Positions 1 to 10,992 of a stretch of DNA of 64,000 nt are shown here, piece after piece. The stretch comes from Tupaia tana. Its lineage: Eukaryota; Chordata; Mammalia; Scandentia; Tupaiidae. Location of the stretch: NCBI GenBank assembly GCA_026018925.1, contig JAKSZU010000002.1:88795975-88859974 (forward strand), in the 5' to 3' direction. Positions within the stretch are counted from its first letter, which is position 1. Each line of letters starts with the position of its first letter. The notes beneath the pieces are model-generated. The model was not told the DNA's origin. It searched no databases and saw nothing but the letters and a program-made list of their open reading frames with translations. A program made the translations under genes and the position numbers.

Positions 1-1050
1 TAGGAGACAGAAGCAAGACTGTCACATACTTATGGTGCAAGAGCCACAGAAACATCCACATATTTCTGCTATTATTGTCAGGTATTTTTCTGAGAAACAA
101 TTAGAGTTTAAGCTGACTATCAAAATCCAAGTAAATCCACAGTTAGACCCTGAAGGAGTTAGATGTCAGCCAACAAATGAAACCCAAAGTGTGCATGTAG
201 CTTTTTGCTCACAGTAAGCCTTCAGCTCTTTTACAGGGTTCTAAAAAAATAAGTATGGTGCAGGAAGCTCAAGAAGCAGTTTCCTGTTACTATCATGATA
301 CTGATGACCACACTTTGTGGTATGTCACATTGTGACTGGATAGATGTAGAGTTATTGGGACATCAGAAGAGTCTTGACACATTTTTGCATAGAAAACAGA
401 AAAATATGTCATGAGTTTTCAGATAACCTAATATTTAAAATAATCCCATTGTATAAAAGTCAAGTCTTTTTAGTAATAGCCCATGAGTTTCTATCTTTAT
501 CCATTAATGCCATATTACAGATCCCTCATTTTGTTCATATATTTTCAATTTGGACTTAAGAATTTCTATAAAGACCTCTGGGCCAGTGCATTTCTTTCCT
601 CTGTACCAACTAAAATGATCTAAGTATAGTCCCCTCTAAAAAAATGGTATCAATTTGAAAGAAGACAAAATCAAAACAAAACAAACAAACAAACAAAAAC
701 TATACTTCAGGCTGTTCAGAAAAGATCTTTTTTGAGATTTTATAGTCCCAATTTTGAATCATATATTTGGGTGCTTCCATGGTGTAGGTTTTAATTTTCA
801 GCTAATTCTTCATTAGTTCCTGAAAACATGTTCTTTAACCTCTAGCACTGTGTTTTATCTGGTTTCTTTTAAATTTTTCTGTTTTCTTAATATATTATGA
901 TGATTTATAGAAGACATTTTAATAATTGTCTCTTTTTATTCCTTCTGAAACATTTGATATTGTGATAGAAAAAACAATCACCAATCTTTGTAATATTTTC
1001 CTCCAATTTTATTTTATATTGTTTAATTTTCATTTAATTGTTGTTCACCT
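1..1050. other. AT-rich upstream sequence, unassigned
   Basis: There is no exon signal or family I can name here; short open frames have no codon structure. A small (AAAC)n run lies at about 678-700. It is likely ADGB intron, since upstream ADGB exons must lie to the left. Confidence 0.5.
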
Positions 1051-1200
1051 TTATGGTGTAAAATATGGTTTTTCAAAGCATTCATGTAGTATGTGATAAT
1101 TAAAACAAGGAAGTTAACATATACATTGTTTTCAATAAAGAATGTTACATTCTTGAGTGTGTTAAATGCTCTTTTGAGTCCCTCACACTCATCCCCATTA

Positions 1201-1472
1201 TTTATTTATTTATTTATTTGGAGAGGTTTTTGCTATAGGGTGCATGCGCTCGACAGACAGACAGAGAGAGACAGAGAGATAGAAAGTGAGAAATCACCCC
1301 CCAGGGGGGATGGCCATGCCACAATCCCTTCTCCTTCATTCTCCTCTCGGGATCTTGGGCACGCACACACACGTGCCCGGCGTGAGTTTTAAGCCACCGT
1401 GTCCAGGACTCGAACTGCGGTTGACTACGTGGGAGTCCAGTGACATAGCCATTACGCTAATTGCTGGTCCCC
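1201..1472 (-). mobile_element. tRNA-derived SINE, long type, with perfect TSD
   Basis: The element is full length: tail at the left, long body, and tRNA-like head with B and A boxes at the right. The 13-bp TSD CTCATCCCCATTA occurs at 1188-1200 and 1473-1485. It inserted into the L1 3' UTR, so it is younger than that L1. Confidence 0.92.
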
Positions 1473-1567
1473 CTCATCCCCATTATTCACCCTGCCTCCT
1501 GTTCAATCTCTAATATCTATGCTTGTTTCCCTACTAGTAAGTCTCTAAGCATTTTTAGAAATGACTA

Positions 1568-1736
1568 TTTATTTAATTTTTATTTATTATTACATTTTAA
1601 TTTACCAGAGAAAGATGGGGGAGAGATAAAGAGAGAGAAAGTGAGAAATGAGAAAGGAAGTCCAGGTCCAGGACTTGAACTGTAGTCAGCAATGTGGGAA
1701 TCCAGCATATTAACCACTGTGCCACCCGCTGGCCCC
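1568..1736 (-). mobile_element. tRNA-derived SINE, short type, old
   Basis: The head GGCCAGCGGGTGGCACAGTG reads on the reverse strand. It is followed directly by a CT-rich body and a TAAATT/AATAAATA-type tail, without the long GAGGAGAATGG segment. It is more diverged than the long-type copies. Confidence 0.8.
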
Positions 1737-2397
1737 AAGTCTTTGAAACTTTCCATTTCTACCATAGAGAGCAGATATTCACTATGTGTTCAGTGGGAAT
1801 ATGCAATGCTTATTTTTTATAGACTGGCTTATTTCACTTAACATTTAATCTTCTATATTCATCACTTTGCATGGAATGATAGTCTCACTCTTTTGTATGG
1901 TTGACTACGAATCCATAGTATTCGTGTGCCACATTTTTTTCAATCTGGTCATCAGCTGTAGGGTACATAGGTTGATTCCATGTCTTAGCAATTTTGAATA
2001 AAGCTGCCATAACCATGGATGCGCAAGTGTCTTTGAAATGTAGTGTTCTCTGTCCCCTAAGTAAATATTAAGGAGTGGGATTACTGGGTCATATGGTAGT
2101 TTTATTATTGATTTCTGAGGAACCTCCATATTTTTCACAGTGGCTGTATCAGTTTACAATCTCACCAACAGTGCAGGAAGGTTTTCTTTTCATGGCAGAC
2201 TCACCAGTACTTGCCATTTATGTTTTTTGGCCCTAGTTACTCAAACAGGGGTTAAATGGTATCTTGTTGTGGTTTCGATATGCATTTTCCTTACGCTAAG
2301 AGACAGCGAACATTTTTCTCATATGCTTTTTGGCCAATTTTTTATGTCTTCCTTTGAGAGTTTTCTTCTCGGCTCATTTGTTCATTTTTATTTGGAT

Positions 2398-2400
2398 TAC

Positions 2401-2440
<40 letters not shown>

Positions 2441-2441
2441 T
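2398..2441 (+). repeat. (ATT)n microsatellite
   Basis: An uninterrupted run of TAT/ATT trinucleotides inside the L1 copy. Confidence 0.95.
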
Positions 2442-2907
2442 TGTAGGTGAACTGCTTGAGTTCCGTATATATTCTGGCTATCAATCCTTTATCTGAAATA
2501 CAGTTTGCAAATATTTCCTCCCAATCTTTGGGTTGTCACTTCACTCTACTTACTGTTTCCTTTGCTCTGCAGAAGTTTTTTTTAGCATGATGTGATCCAT
2601 TTGTCTATTTTTGGAATTATTACCTGCAGTTAGGGGTCTTATTTAAGAAATCTTTACCGTCTGCAATGACTTCAAGTGTTTTGTCTGTATTTTCCACAAG
2701 TAGTTTTATAGTTTGAGGCTTTACATTTAGATCTTGGATCCATTTTGAGTTGCTTTTTACTACTGGTGAAAGAGAGAGGGATTGAAATTCTATTAATATT
2801 GTAAATTAATTTGGGTATATTTGACATTTTAAATATATTGATTCTTCCAATCCAAGAACAAGGGATGTTTTAAAATATTTTTTGTATCATATTTAATTTT
2901 TTTCTTC

Positions 2908-2908
<1 letters not shown>

Positions 2909-2943
<35 letters not shown>
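2909..2943 (+). repeat. Poly(T) tract
   Basis: About 35 consecutive T, inside the minus-strand L1. Confidence 0.95.
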
Positions 2944-2947
<4 letters not shown>

Positions 2948-3124
2948 AGTTTTCCTCATAGATGTCCTTCATCTCTTTGGTTAGATTCATTCCTAGGTTT
3001 TTGGTTTTGTTTTGTTTTTTGGTTTTTTTTGGGTGACTATTGTAAAAAGGATTGTTTTCTTCAATCTTGCCTCAGTCTGTTAATAGTTGCTTTATAAATA
3101 GGCTCATAGGTTCTACTTATCTTT

Positions 3125-3370
3125 TTGTTTTGTTTTTGTTTTGAGAAATTTTTGCTATAGCATGTGTATACTCCCAAGAGACAGAGTGAGAAATCACCCC
3201 CCAAAGGAGGGATAGCCATGCTGCAATCCCTTCTCCATTCTCTTCTCTAGACTTTAGCCCTGCACATATACAGGCCTAGTGTGAGTTTCAGGCTGCTGGG
3301 TCCAGGACTCAAACCATGGATAACCATGTGGGAGTCCAGCACTACAAATACTAGGCCAACTGCTGGCTTC
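3125..3370 (-). mobile_element. tRNA-derived SINE, long type, diverged
   Basis: The reverse strand reads GCCAGCAGTTGGCCTAGTAT at the head, then the GAATGGAGAAGGGATTGCAG body. The tail contains several G/A changes. It inserted within the L1. Confidence 0.85.
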
Positions 3371-4344
3371 AATGTATTTAGATTTTTGTACATTGATTTT
3401 ATATACTGCATCTTTACTGAATTCATTTATCGCTTGTAGGAGTATTTTTTCCGGGATTCTTTTGGATTGTCTATGTATATAATCATGTTATCTGCAAATA
3501 GGGATTTTCACTTCTTCTTTTGCTACCCAAATGCCTTTTATTTTATTCACTTTTCTGACTGCATTGACTGGAACTTTCAGTAGTGTGCTAAAGAGGAATG
3601 AGAAAGTAGACAATCTTGTCTTGCTCTAGATTTTGGCTGGAAAGCTTCCAGCTTTTCTTCATTCAACATATTAGCTATAGGTTTGTCATACATAGTTTGT
3701 ATTGTGTTGAGAAATTTATTTCTATACATATCTTATTGAGAGTCTTAATTATGAAGGGATGTCATATTTTTAAAATGTGTTTTCTGTATCTATTGATATG
3801 ATCATGTGGTTTTTATTTTTTCTTTTGTTAATGTGATTTATCACTATTGTTTTGCATACGTTGAGCCATCCTTGCAACCCTTGGGTAAATCCTATTTGGT
3901 CATGGTATATAATCTTTTTAATGTGCTATTGCATTCAATTTGCTAGTCTTTTATTTTGAATTTTTGCTTCTTTATTCATTAGAAATATTAGTGTATAGTT
4001 TTCTTTCTTTCTGTTCTTAACCGCTTTAGATTTCAAAGCGATGGAGGTTTCATAGAATGGGATTAAGAGACTTCCTTTCATTTGAATCTTTAGAAATAGC
4101 TTGAGGAAAATTGAAGTCAATTCTTCTTTAAAATATTTGTAGAATTCAGAAATAAAGCCATCTGAACCCAGGCTTTTCTTTGTCGGAAAACTGTTCATTA
4201 CTGATTGATTTTTGTCCCATGTTTTTTTGTCTGTTCAGGCTTTCTGTTTCTTCTTGGCTCAATCTAGGTATATTGTATGAGTCCAGGAATGTATCTATCT
4301 CACAGGTGTCTCTTGTCAACTGTTAGGAAGGCTATTCTCAAAAA

Positions 4345-4625
4345 GAACAGATACAACAAGGGTTATTGAGGGTTAAATAAAAGTAAGTGTGGTACATTGT
4401 GGGAATACAAATTAGTACAGCTATAATTGAAAATCGTACAAAAGTTTCTGAAAAAGAAAAAAAAAAAAGTAGAGCTACCATATGATCCAGCAAGCCCACT
4501 TGGTATATACCCAAAAGAAATGAAATCAGCAACTCAAAGAGAGCTCTGCGCTCACATGCTCATAGCAGCTTATTCAGAATAACCAAAATAAGGAAACAAC
4601 ATGAGTACCCATCAATGTGCATACA
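4345..4625 (+). mobile_element. L1 ORF2 3' fragment, plus orientation
   Basis: The plus strand carries decayed ORF2 end coding, including ACCATATGATCCAGCAAGCC and the TATACCCAAAAG motif typical of L1. It probably belongs to the same insertion as 5490-5900, split by an LTR. Confidence 0.75.
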
Positions 4626-4694
4626 TTGCCTTTGTTATTATATTGCTAAAAGAGAGAACTAGGTCTGGGTTATTTATAAAGAAATAAGGGTTCA

Positions 4695-4944
4695 TGGGCC
4701 AGCAGGAGGTGTAGTGGTTAAGGTGCTGGATTCCCACTTGGTCAACTGTGGTTAAAGTCCTAGACCTAGAGTCTTGAAACTGATGCTGGGTGCCTGTGCT
4801 TGCATGCTCGAAATCCTGAGAGAAGAATGGAGGAGAAGGGATTACCTCTGTGGTGGTGGTGGTGGGGGTTATTTATCACTTTCTCTCTCTCTGACTCTGT
4901 CTCTCTAGCAAGTGCACTTGTCCTATAACAAAAATATACAAAAA
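4695..4944 (+). mobile_element. tRNA-derived SINE, long type
   Basis: The head GGGCCAGCAGGAGGTGTAGT is followed by the GAATGGAGGAGAAGGGATTA body. The TSD AATAAGGGTTYAT occurs at 4683-4694 and 4945-4956. A (GGT)n expansion lies in the body at 4852-4866. Confidence 0.88.
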
Positions 4945-4975
4945 AATAAGGGTTTATTAAATCATAATTCTGATG

Positions 4976-5169
4976 GGACCAGCAGGTGGTATGGTGGTTA
5001 AGATGCTGGACACTCCCATATGGATGACCATGGTTTGAGTCCCGGACCTGGTGGTGGCTTGCTTTCTCACTTTCCCTTTCTCTTGCTCTCTCTGCATGTG
5101 TCTCTCTCTGATCAAATTAAAAATAAATGAATGAATAAATAAAGTTAAATAAACGATTCTTTTTAAAAA
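4976..5169 (+). mobile_element. tRNA-derived SINE, short type, with TSD
   Basis: The head GGGACCAGCAGGTGGTATGG runs straight into TGGCTTGCTTTCTCACTTTC and a TCAAATTAAAAATAAATGAA tail. A 15-16 bp TSD ending ATCATAAYTCTGATG lies at 4960-4975 and 5170-5185. This copy defines the short body type well. Confidence 0.88.
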
Positions 5170-5489
5170 AATCATAACTCTGATGATTGGAAAGTCTGAA
5201 TGCATAGGCCTGGCATCAGGTTTTCCTACAACAGAAGCATAGTCAGACATATGCAGAGAGAGAGAGAACAAACTGTAAGTGGCTCTTTTTTCTTACAACC
5301 AACTCTCATGAGAGCTAACACCTTTTCATGACAATAAGAACTCACTGGGTCTTGAGAGAGATCATTCATCTGTTCATGAGTGTCCTCTCCATGATGCAAT
5401 CATCTTGATCCCATCACCACCTCTAGGCCTTACCACCTTCCAAAATCAAATTCCAAAACATGAAACTTTGGGGAACACAGCATCGTCCA

Positions 5490-5900
5490 ATTCATAACAT
5501 CAATACAAAACAGAATGCTATTTGGTCTTAGAATGAGAAGATAATCCTGCCACTGTGACACCTTAAATGAACTTGAAGAACTGTGTTCCAAGTGAAATAA
5601 GCCAGATAGAAAGGCCAAGAATGCCTAGTGTTGGATGCTAAGAATACTGAGTTTGGGAAACCATAAATTGATGTTGCCAGGGACTCAGGCATAGAGAAAG
5701 TGGGGAGATGTTGGTCATAAGGCACAAACTTTAAGTTATAAGATAATTAAGTGAGAACTAACATACAACATGGTTGCTATACTTAATGATAATTTATTGC
5801 ATTCTTGAAAAAGTAGCACTTAAAAATCAAATAGAATGCTAACTTAAAAAAAGATTCTGTTTAGTAAATCTGGGTAAAGGTGTGTATATCTAATCTCATG
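5490..5900 (+). mobile_element. L1 3' end, plus orientation (L1MA-like)
   Basis: It contains AAGTGAAATAAGCCAGATAG, TTGCCAGGGACTCAGG and TGGGGAGATGTTGGTCATAA. These are landmarks of the end of ORF2 and the 3' UTR of mid-age mammalian L1. It continues the fragment at 4345-4625. Confidence 0.8.
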
Positions 5901-6160
5901 TTGATATTTATTTATCCCCCTTTTCTCTACATTATTGCATTACCACCAATAAAATTTTCATTGATAATTAGCAAAAGAAAATGAGAAATTAAACACAACA
6001 AGACAATACAATGAACCAAAGTACACAAATGTAATTATTGAGAAATTTCATCATAGAATATAATTCCTGTTAGGGAAAATTAATGCAATGTTTTTATCTT
6101 TGTACCTGAGATATTGTATAATGGACTTCATTATAAGCAGTAGAAAATATTATCCTTGAG

Positions 6161-6437
6161 TTTTTGTGTGTTTTTGTTTGTTTGTTTTTTTAGTTTTACC
6201 ATAGGTCACATGTACTTGCAGGAGAGACAAAGAGAGATAATGAGAGCAAAAGTGACAAATTACCTCCCAGGGGATGGCCATGCTATAATCCCTTTTCCTC
6301 CATTCTCCTCCTGTAATTTTGGGCATGCACACACACACATGCTTGGTGTGATTTTCATGCCACCAAATCCAGGCCTTGAACTGCGGTCAGCCATGTGGGA
6401 GTCCAGCACCTTAACCACCATGCCACCTGCTAGCCCC
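6161..6437 (-). mobile_element. tRNA-derived SINE, long type, diverged
   Basis: On the reverse strand the head is GGGCTAGCAGGTGGCATGGT and the body contains GAGGAGAATGGAGGAAAAGG. A GTTTG-rich tail lies at the left end. Confidence 0.85.
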
Positions 6438-7450
6438 TATTTTTGAATATTTTACATCTTGGTTGCTATCATTTTTTAAAAACTGTGCTAAGAGACTCAT
6501 GGTTATTTTCCAATGTGAAATTCTTCTTAAGATTTATTTAGGACTTTTTGTTTGTCGTCTTACCTTTCCCTCATTAGAGGAACTCAGGTTTGTTTTCTTG
6601 TTTGTTTGTTTTCATGTAGGCAGTGTTTCAAGCTCAAGTGAAATTCATGCAGATTCAACCCCCTTGTAGTAAAATAGAGGTGGCCATGTGTACTTGGTTC
6701 AGTAAAGTGCATTCAAGTGACTATCTTTTGAGGGCTTCTGTAGAAGCATTTCCTTTTTCTGAAGAAGAGCCCAGATGTTGTTATAAAATGTCCATCTTAT
6801 CTTGAACATGGAAATAATCTAGTTAAGTGTTAGAGAGAAGTAAAAAAAAATTGTAGTGACATAGGTCCAACCTCATTGAGTAGCTGAACCAACTGTGCAT
6901 CTGTATGTTTTCAGACTGCTTATTACCTGGGACAAAACAATAATTTGTTTTGGCTGTTACATGAGTTTGTTGCAGGTAAGCTTATTTCTAACTGGCAGCC
7001 TACTACAAACAGCAATTCCAAGTTCAAACATGAATTTCATGTTCAAGAATGAATTTGTGTTTGAGTTCAAATTGTACTTCAATTACTATTTATGTCAATA
7101 ACTGTTTTTTAAGATAAATACAATTAAAAATACTAAAATCTATGCAACATTAAGCCAATATTTTTCAAGTTTTATCCCAAAGAATACATATTCATTGAGA
7201 TACTAATAAGTGTCATTAATAGAAGACTAAGTAGAGGATGAAAAATGAAATGAAATGTAATTCTGTGGGCAAATGAGTTTGGTAATTATTCTTATTTTTA
7301 TTTTTCTGCAAAACATCTTTGACCTTGGACTTCTACTGCTCTAAGATTATCTTATCTTGTAGGGCTTAGATATCGGGGGTACAATTCAGGAAATACCATA
7401 AGCTATCCATTGATTTAATATTTTAAAAAGTGATAAAATGCCTTTTATAT
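6438..7450. other. Intron, unassigned apart from the weak exon candidate
   Basis: AT-rich sequence with no recognisable repeat family. The candidate exon at 6620 is described separately. Nothing else here has exon-like structure. Confidence 0.5.
6620..6666 (+). pseudogene. Possible preceding ADGB exon, perhaps decayed (weak)
   Basis: A T-rich tract followed by TAG at 6617-6619 looks like a splice acceptor. The frame after it reads GSVSSSSEIHADSTPL and then stops. Androglobin has a Gly-Ser-rich segment with Ser-Ser-Glu just before the exon at 10093, which makes this a candidate. However, the only nearby donor (GTAGTA at 6667) leaves two bases, and the next exon needs one. Either this is a chance ORF, a damaged exon, or the real exon lies upstream of the window. 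I treat it as unproven. Confidence 0.15.
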
Positions 7451-7463
7451 TCCATAAATCTTT

Positions 7464-7721
7464 TTTAAGACAGATTTTTGCAATAGGACTCATGTGCTCA
7501 CCAGAGAGACAGAGAGAGACAGAGAGACAGAAAGCAAGAAATCATTCCCCAAGGGGGATGACCACACTGCAATCCCTTCTCCTCCATTATCCTCTTGGGA
7601 TTTTGGGCATGAATGCACACATGCCCGGCATGAGTTTTAAGCTGCAGGGTCCAAAACTTGAACCTTGTTTGACTATGTGGAAGTCCAGCAACATAACCAT
7701 TTTGTCATCTGCTGGTCCCAT
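7464..7721 (-). mobile_element. tRNA-derived SINE, long type
   Basis: On the reverse strand the head GGGACCAGCAGATGACAAAA leads to the full body. The imperfect TSD TTCCATRMATCTT flanks it; the right copy is at 7722-7734. Confidence 0.87.
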
Positions 7722-7734
7722 GTTCCATGCATCT

Positions 7735-8928
7735 TATGTCTTTACTAATAAATCCATATTTCCATCATACTGTTCTGTAAGATTTTGTTTGTTACTACCA
7801 TTCTTCCTCATCTTCCATTTATAGGTCTATAATAGTAACTCTTCACGGTAGATTTCTTGTTACATGTTATGATTATTTAACATGAAAGAGAGATCATCTA
7901 AACACATCATGTTTATTTGTAGATAGTACAAGCCAGTCATAATCAATTCACTTTGTTAATTGCCTCACTAATATAAATTTTCCATTTTTAACTCACTACT
8001 CACTACTGAAGACCAAAATTTAGAGCTGGTTCATAAGTCCCAGGCTGCAAAGCTTCACAATCATCGGTTTAATTTTTTAATTTACTATATTACCAATTCT
8101 GTTATCTACCCATAATTAAAATGAATATCATTGATTTCCTTATGTTTTTACTGTGTCTGAAATCTAATACTATAACACTAGAAGAAGCAAGGGTGTATAT
8201 TTAAAATCCAGAACTCAAGTCAAATTTTATAAAAGGAACCTAATCCTTCTCAGTAGTCAGAGAGGAATCCATCTTCTTATTTTCTTTTCTTTATCTTTGC
8301 CTTCACCATTCATAAATTTATTAAGTAGTGGGTCAATTGGTAAATCTTGAATTTTGAAAGTACCTGGAAAGAACATTTAATATTTTCCTTTTCCATGAGC
8401 ATAAAGTTCTCAAATAGATGAGAAGCTGATTTTTAAAATTTTTATTCATTACAGTTATCATGGTCTTCCATCTGAAACCTAAAGATGTTTCTGAATCTTT
8501 TTTTTTTTCTTTTTACTTATTGATGGGCTTTGATTAGGTTGAACAGTGAGCAAAGAAACTGGACAGTAATTTTCTGGTCACTGCTAACCAAGATCGTTCT
8601 GGTTCAATGTGATAACAGATCATGTTATCTAGTGTTAGAAAATATTTCTCTTCACAGTCTAAAAAGAAGAATAATTATTTTGTTGCATTTTGAACTTGAG
8701 ACCATTAATCAGGTTTCAAAACATACTAGTTCACACAAAGTGCCTCATGGAATAAATCAAATTATTAAATCAGTCTTTGCCTCTAAACCCCTATAAAGTC
8801 AGTTGGAGAGATAAAATACATAGACATAAGAAGATATTTAACATGATCAAACAAATGTAACATAGGTAAATAAGTAGTGTAGGAAAAAAGTGACCAATAT
8901 GTGTTGGCAAATTTCATGAGAAATGTAC
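7735..8928. other. Intron, unassigned
   Basis: AT-rich sequence. The 88-codon open frame at 8530 has no family resemblance and no splice context, so I do not call a gene here. Confidence 0.5.
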
Positions 8929-8942
8929 AAAGTTCCATTTTT

Positions 8943-9076
8943 TTATTTCTTTCTCTTTTTTTCTATTGAGTGTATGCACTTGTTAGAGAGGTGTGAGTTT
9001 CACAGGTACTGGACAAGAACTGAGGTTGGCCATGAGGTAGTCTAGTGCCTTAACCACTGTTCCAACTGCTGACCCC
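8943..9076 (-). mobile_element. tRNA-derived SINE with internal deletion
   Basis: The head and tail are present but most of the body is missing, so the copy is only about 134 bp. The TSD AAAGTTCMATTTTT lies at 8929-8942 and 9077-9090, so both ends are genuine. Confidence 0.85.
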
Positions 9077-9090
9077 AAAGTTCAATTTTT

Positions 9091-10092
9091 AAATGTAAAG
9101 CTAGATTTCTATTACTTTGCCTTATTTCAATCTCTATTCTAGAGAGAAACTGGACTGCTATCTAAGTTATATATTTTGGCCCTAAGGGTATTTCTCTTCT
9201 ATAACCATATCACCTAATATGTAATTATGTAAGTTTGTAAAGAATAAATAAAAATATTTTCTAAAAAATTAAAAGACTAAAGTGCATTGACTTCTGCTGG
9301 TTTGTCCTGAATGTTTATAGGAAAAAAAAAGCACTGAACCAAGTATAGCAATTTCAGGGATGTTGAGAAAAACAGGCTCAAACAAATAAGCAATGCTGAA
9401 AAGCAAATTTTCCCAGCATCCAAGCTACATATGTTTTTCATCTTTGTAGAAGGATTCATTTTATTCATGATTTCTTTCTTCCTGAAAGAACACAGAAACT
9501 CGTGTTTCTTTTAGTTCAAATAGAGTGAAACTTCTATCTATGAAAGCTAAGGAATGTTTCAATTTAAAAATCATTTAATTGGAACATGCTTATTTTTGCA
9601 CCACTCTGTGCTATACTAAGAGCCAGAGTGTATGTGTAGGAAAGGAAATTTGAGGAAAAAAAATATAAAGGTAAGACACTTATGGGATTCAGATATGGTT
9701 TATTATCTGTTGATGAGGATGTGTATAGTATTTTCAACTGGGCTGGACTGAGGTGTATATCATGCTGGGAAAAGTCTCTTTATAATCTACATGATGTGTA
9801 GTGATTGAATGTATAAGTAATAATAATAATAAAGAAGAAAAAACATGATAACTTTTTTACAGGGAACTAAAATAATATCTTAAATAATTAAATGCTACTA
9901 CTGTGAACTCAAAACTAATGAGGCTTTCTATAAAATGAATGTATATTTGAGATTCTACATTTGTTAAATTTATTTTGAGTCATTTATCTACTTTTTTTGC
10001 CATCAAAGATAAGTTCATTAAGAATTTTAGACAATCTTGATAGATCCATTTTTACTAGAATTTTAGTAACACAATATATGTTTGTCTTACAG
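9091..10092. other. Intron before the first recognised exon
   Basis: AT-rich and unassigned. A polypyrimidine/ACAG acceptor ends it at 10092. Confidence 0.5.
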
Positions 10093-10187
10093 GTTCTTCA
10101 GCAGTACTGTCCCCTCATATGGTTGTGTATGCTACATTTACACCTCTCTATCTGTTTGAAAATAAGATATTTTCATTGAAAAAGATG
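10093..10187 (+). CDS. ADGB: Androglobin coding exon (post-calpain linker, HMVVYATFTPLYLFENKIF)
   Basis: The acceptor is TTACAG and the donor is GTAAGC at 10188. The exon is 95 nt and begins with two bases of a split codon (phase 1). It then reads SSAVLSPHMVVYATFTPLYL followed by FENKIFSLKKM, ending on a complete codon. The segment HMVVYATFTPLYLFENKIFSL is, as I recall it, almost invariant in mammalian androglobin. It lies after the predicted calpain-like catalytic portion and before the calpain-type Trp-Phe-Asp-Phe motif. No catalytic residue can be assigned to it. The internal ATG at 10119 is not a translation start. Confidence 0.93.
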
Positions 10188-10226
10188 GTAAGCATTCAAG
10201 ACCAAGAAATACAGTATCACTTATGT

Positions 10227-10252
10227 CGTGTGTGTGTGTGTGTGTGTGTGTG
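10227..10252 (+). repeat. (GT)n microsatellite
   Basis: A dinucleotide run 40 bases past the donor of the exon at 10093-10187. Confidence 0.95.
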
Positions 10253-10454
10253 TATGAGAGAGAGAATAATTGCTATGGTAAAATGTAAACTACACATTAA
10301 TGAAAATCCTATCCTTGGATTTCAGTTTCCTTGTCTTTAAAATTAGGTACCTGTCCTAGGGGACTTGGCGCATCTAAAGTGATCTTAGGTGACTGCAATA
10401 GTTCTATCTATATAATTATAAAAAAGGAAAAGAAAAAATATATATGAAGTCACA

Positions 10455-10714
10455 TTTTTTTTTTAGGTTTTTATAATAGGGCATGTGAACTTGCGGGGGG
10501 GGGGGGGGGGGGGTGGGGGAGACAGAGAGAGAGACAGTGAGAGGGAAAGTAACAAATCACCTGACAGAGATGATGGCCATGCCCCAATCCCTTCTCCTTC
10601 ATTCTCTTCGTGGAATTTTGGGCACACACATGTGTGCAGCCTCTGTGACCTGGACTCTAATGCTGTTGGCCATGTGGGAGTCCATTGCCTTAACCACCAT
10701 ACCACCTGTTACCC
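10455..10714 (-). mobile_element. tRNA-derived SINE with G19 tract
   Basis: A long-type copy on the reverse strand, tail at left. A run of 19 G at 10495-10513 replaces part of the tail-proximal body. The tRNA head is partly eroded. Confidence 0.85.
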
Positions 10715-10726
10715 AACATTTTGTTT

Positions 10727-10992
10727 CTCTTTAGAGAGATTTTGTTTTGTTTTATTTTTGTTTGTTTGCTTGTTTGCCTTTTTTTGGTATGTGTGCTTAC
10801 CAGACAGAGAGAAAGAAACAGAAAGCAAGAAATCAGCCCTGGGGGTTGGTCACGCTGTCGTCCATTCTCCTCCATCCTTCTCTATGGATCTTTGTGCCTC
10901 GTGTGATTCTTAAGCCAGCAGGTTCAGAACTTGAACCATGGTTGACCACATAGGAGTCCAGTGCCATAACCATTATACCCTCTACTGGTCCC
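10727..10992 (-). mobile_element. tRNA-derived SINE, tandem neighbour
   Basis: A second reverse-strand long-type copy directly after the previous one. They are separated only by a short AACATTTTGTTTCTCTTTAG spacer, part of which recurs at 10992 as CAATATTTTGTTTT, a likely TSD. Confidence 0.85.

Larger units (their letters stand above)
1050..4325 (-). mobile_element. L1 retrotransposon, 3' part, minus orientation
   Basis: On the reverse strand, 2138-1905 encodes an L1 ORF2 C-terminal piece (LPYDPVIPLLNIYLGDRE). Further right, 4198-3935 encodes the ORF2 reverse-transcriptase entry (PTKKSLGSDGFISEFYKYF). The left end, 1050-1190, is 3' UTR and matches a second L1 at 26945-27060. The element is 5' truncated near 4325, full of stops and dead. 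Three SINEs have inserted in it. Confidence 0.88.
4626..5485 (-). mobile_element. MaLR-like LTR (MST/MLT class), minus, nested in L1
   Basis: The left part reads AGGTCTGGGTTATTTATAAA. The right part has CTCATGAGAG, ATCATCTTGATCCCATCACC, CAAAATCAAATTCCAAAACATG and similar blocks, in the order of a reversed MaLR LTR. It splits a plus-strand L1 and itself holds two SINEs. The family name is from memory of MaLR consensus, not a search. Confidence 0.6.

Noticed and set aside
10485..10913. 142-codon plus-strand ORF with poly-Gly
   Set aside because: It spans two SINEs and the G19 run; no coding support.
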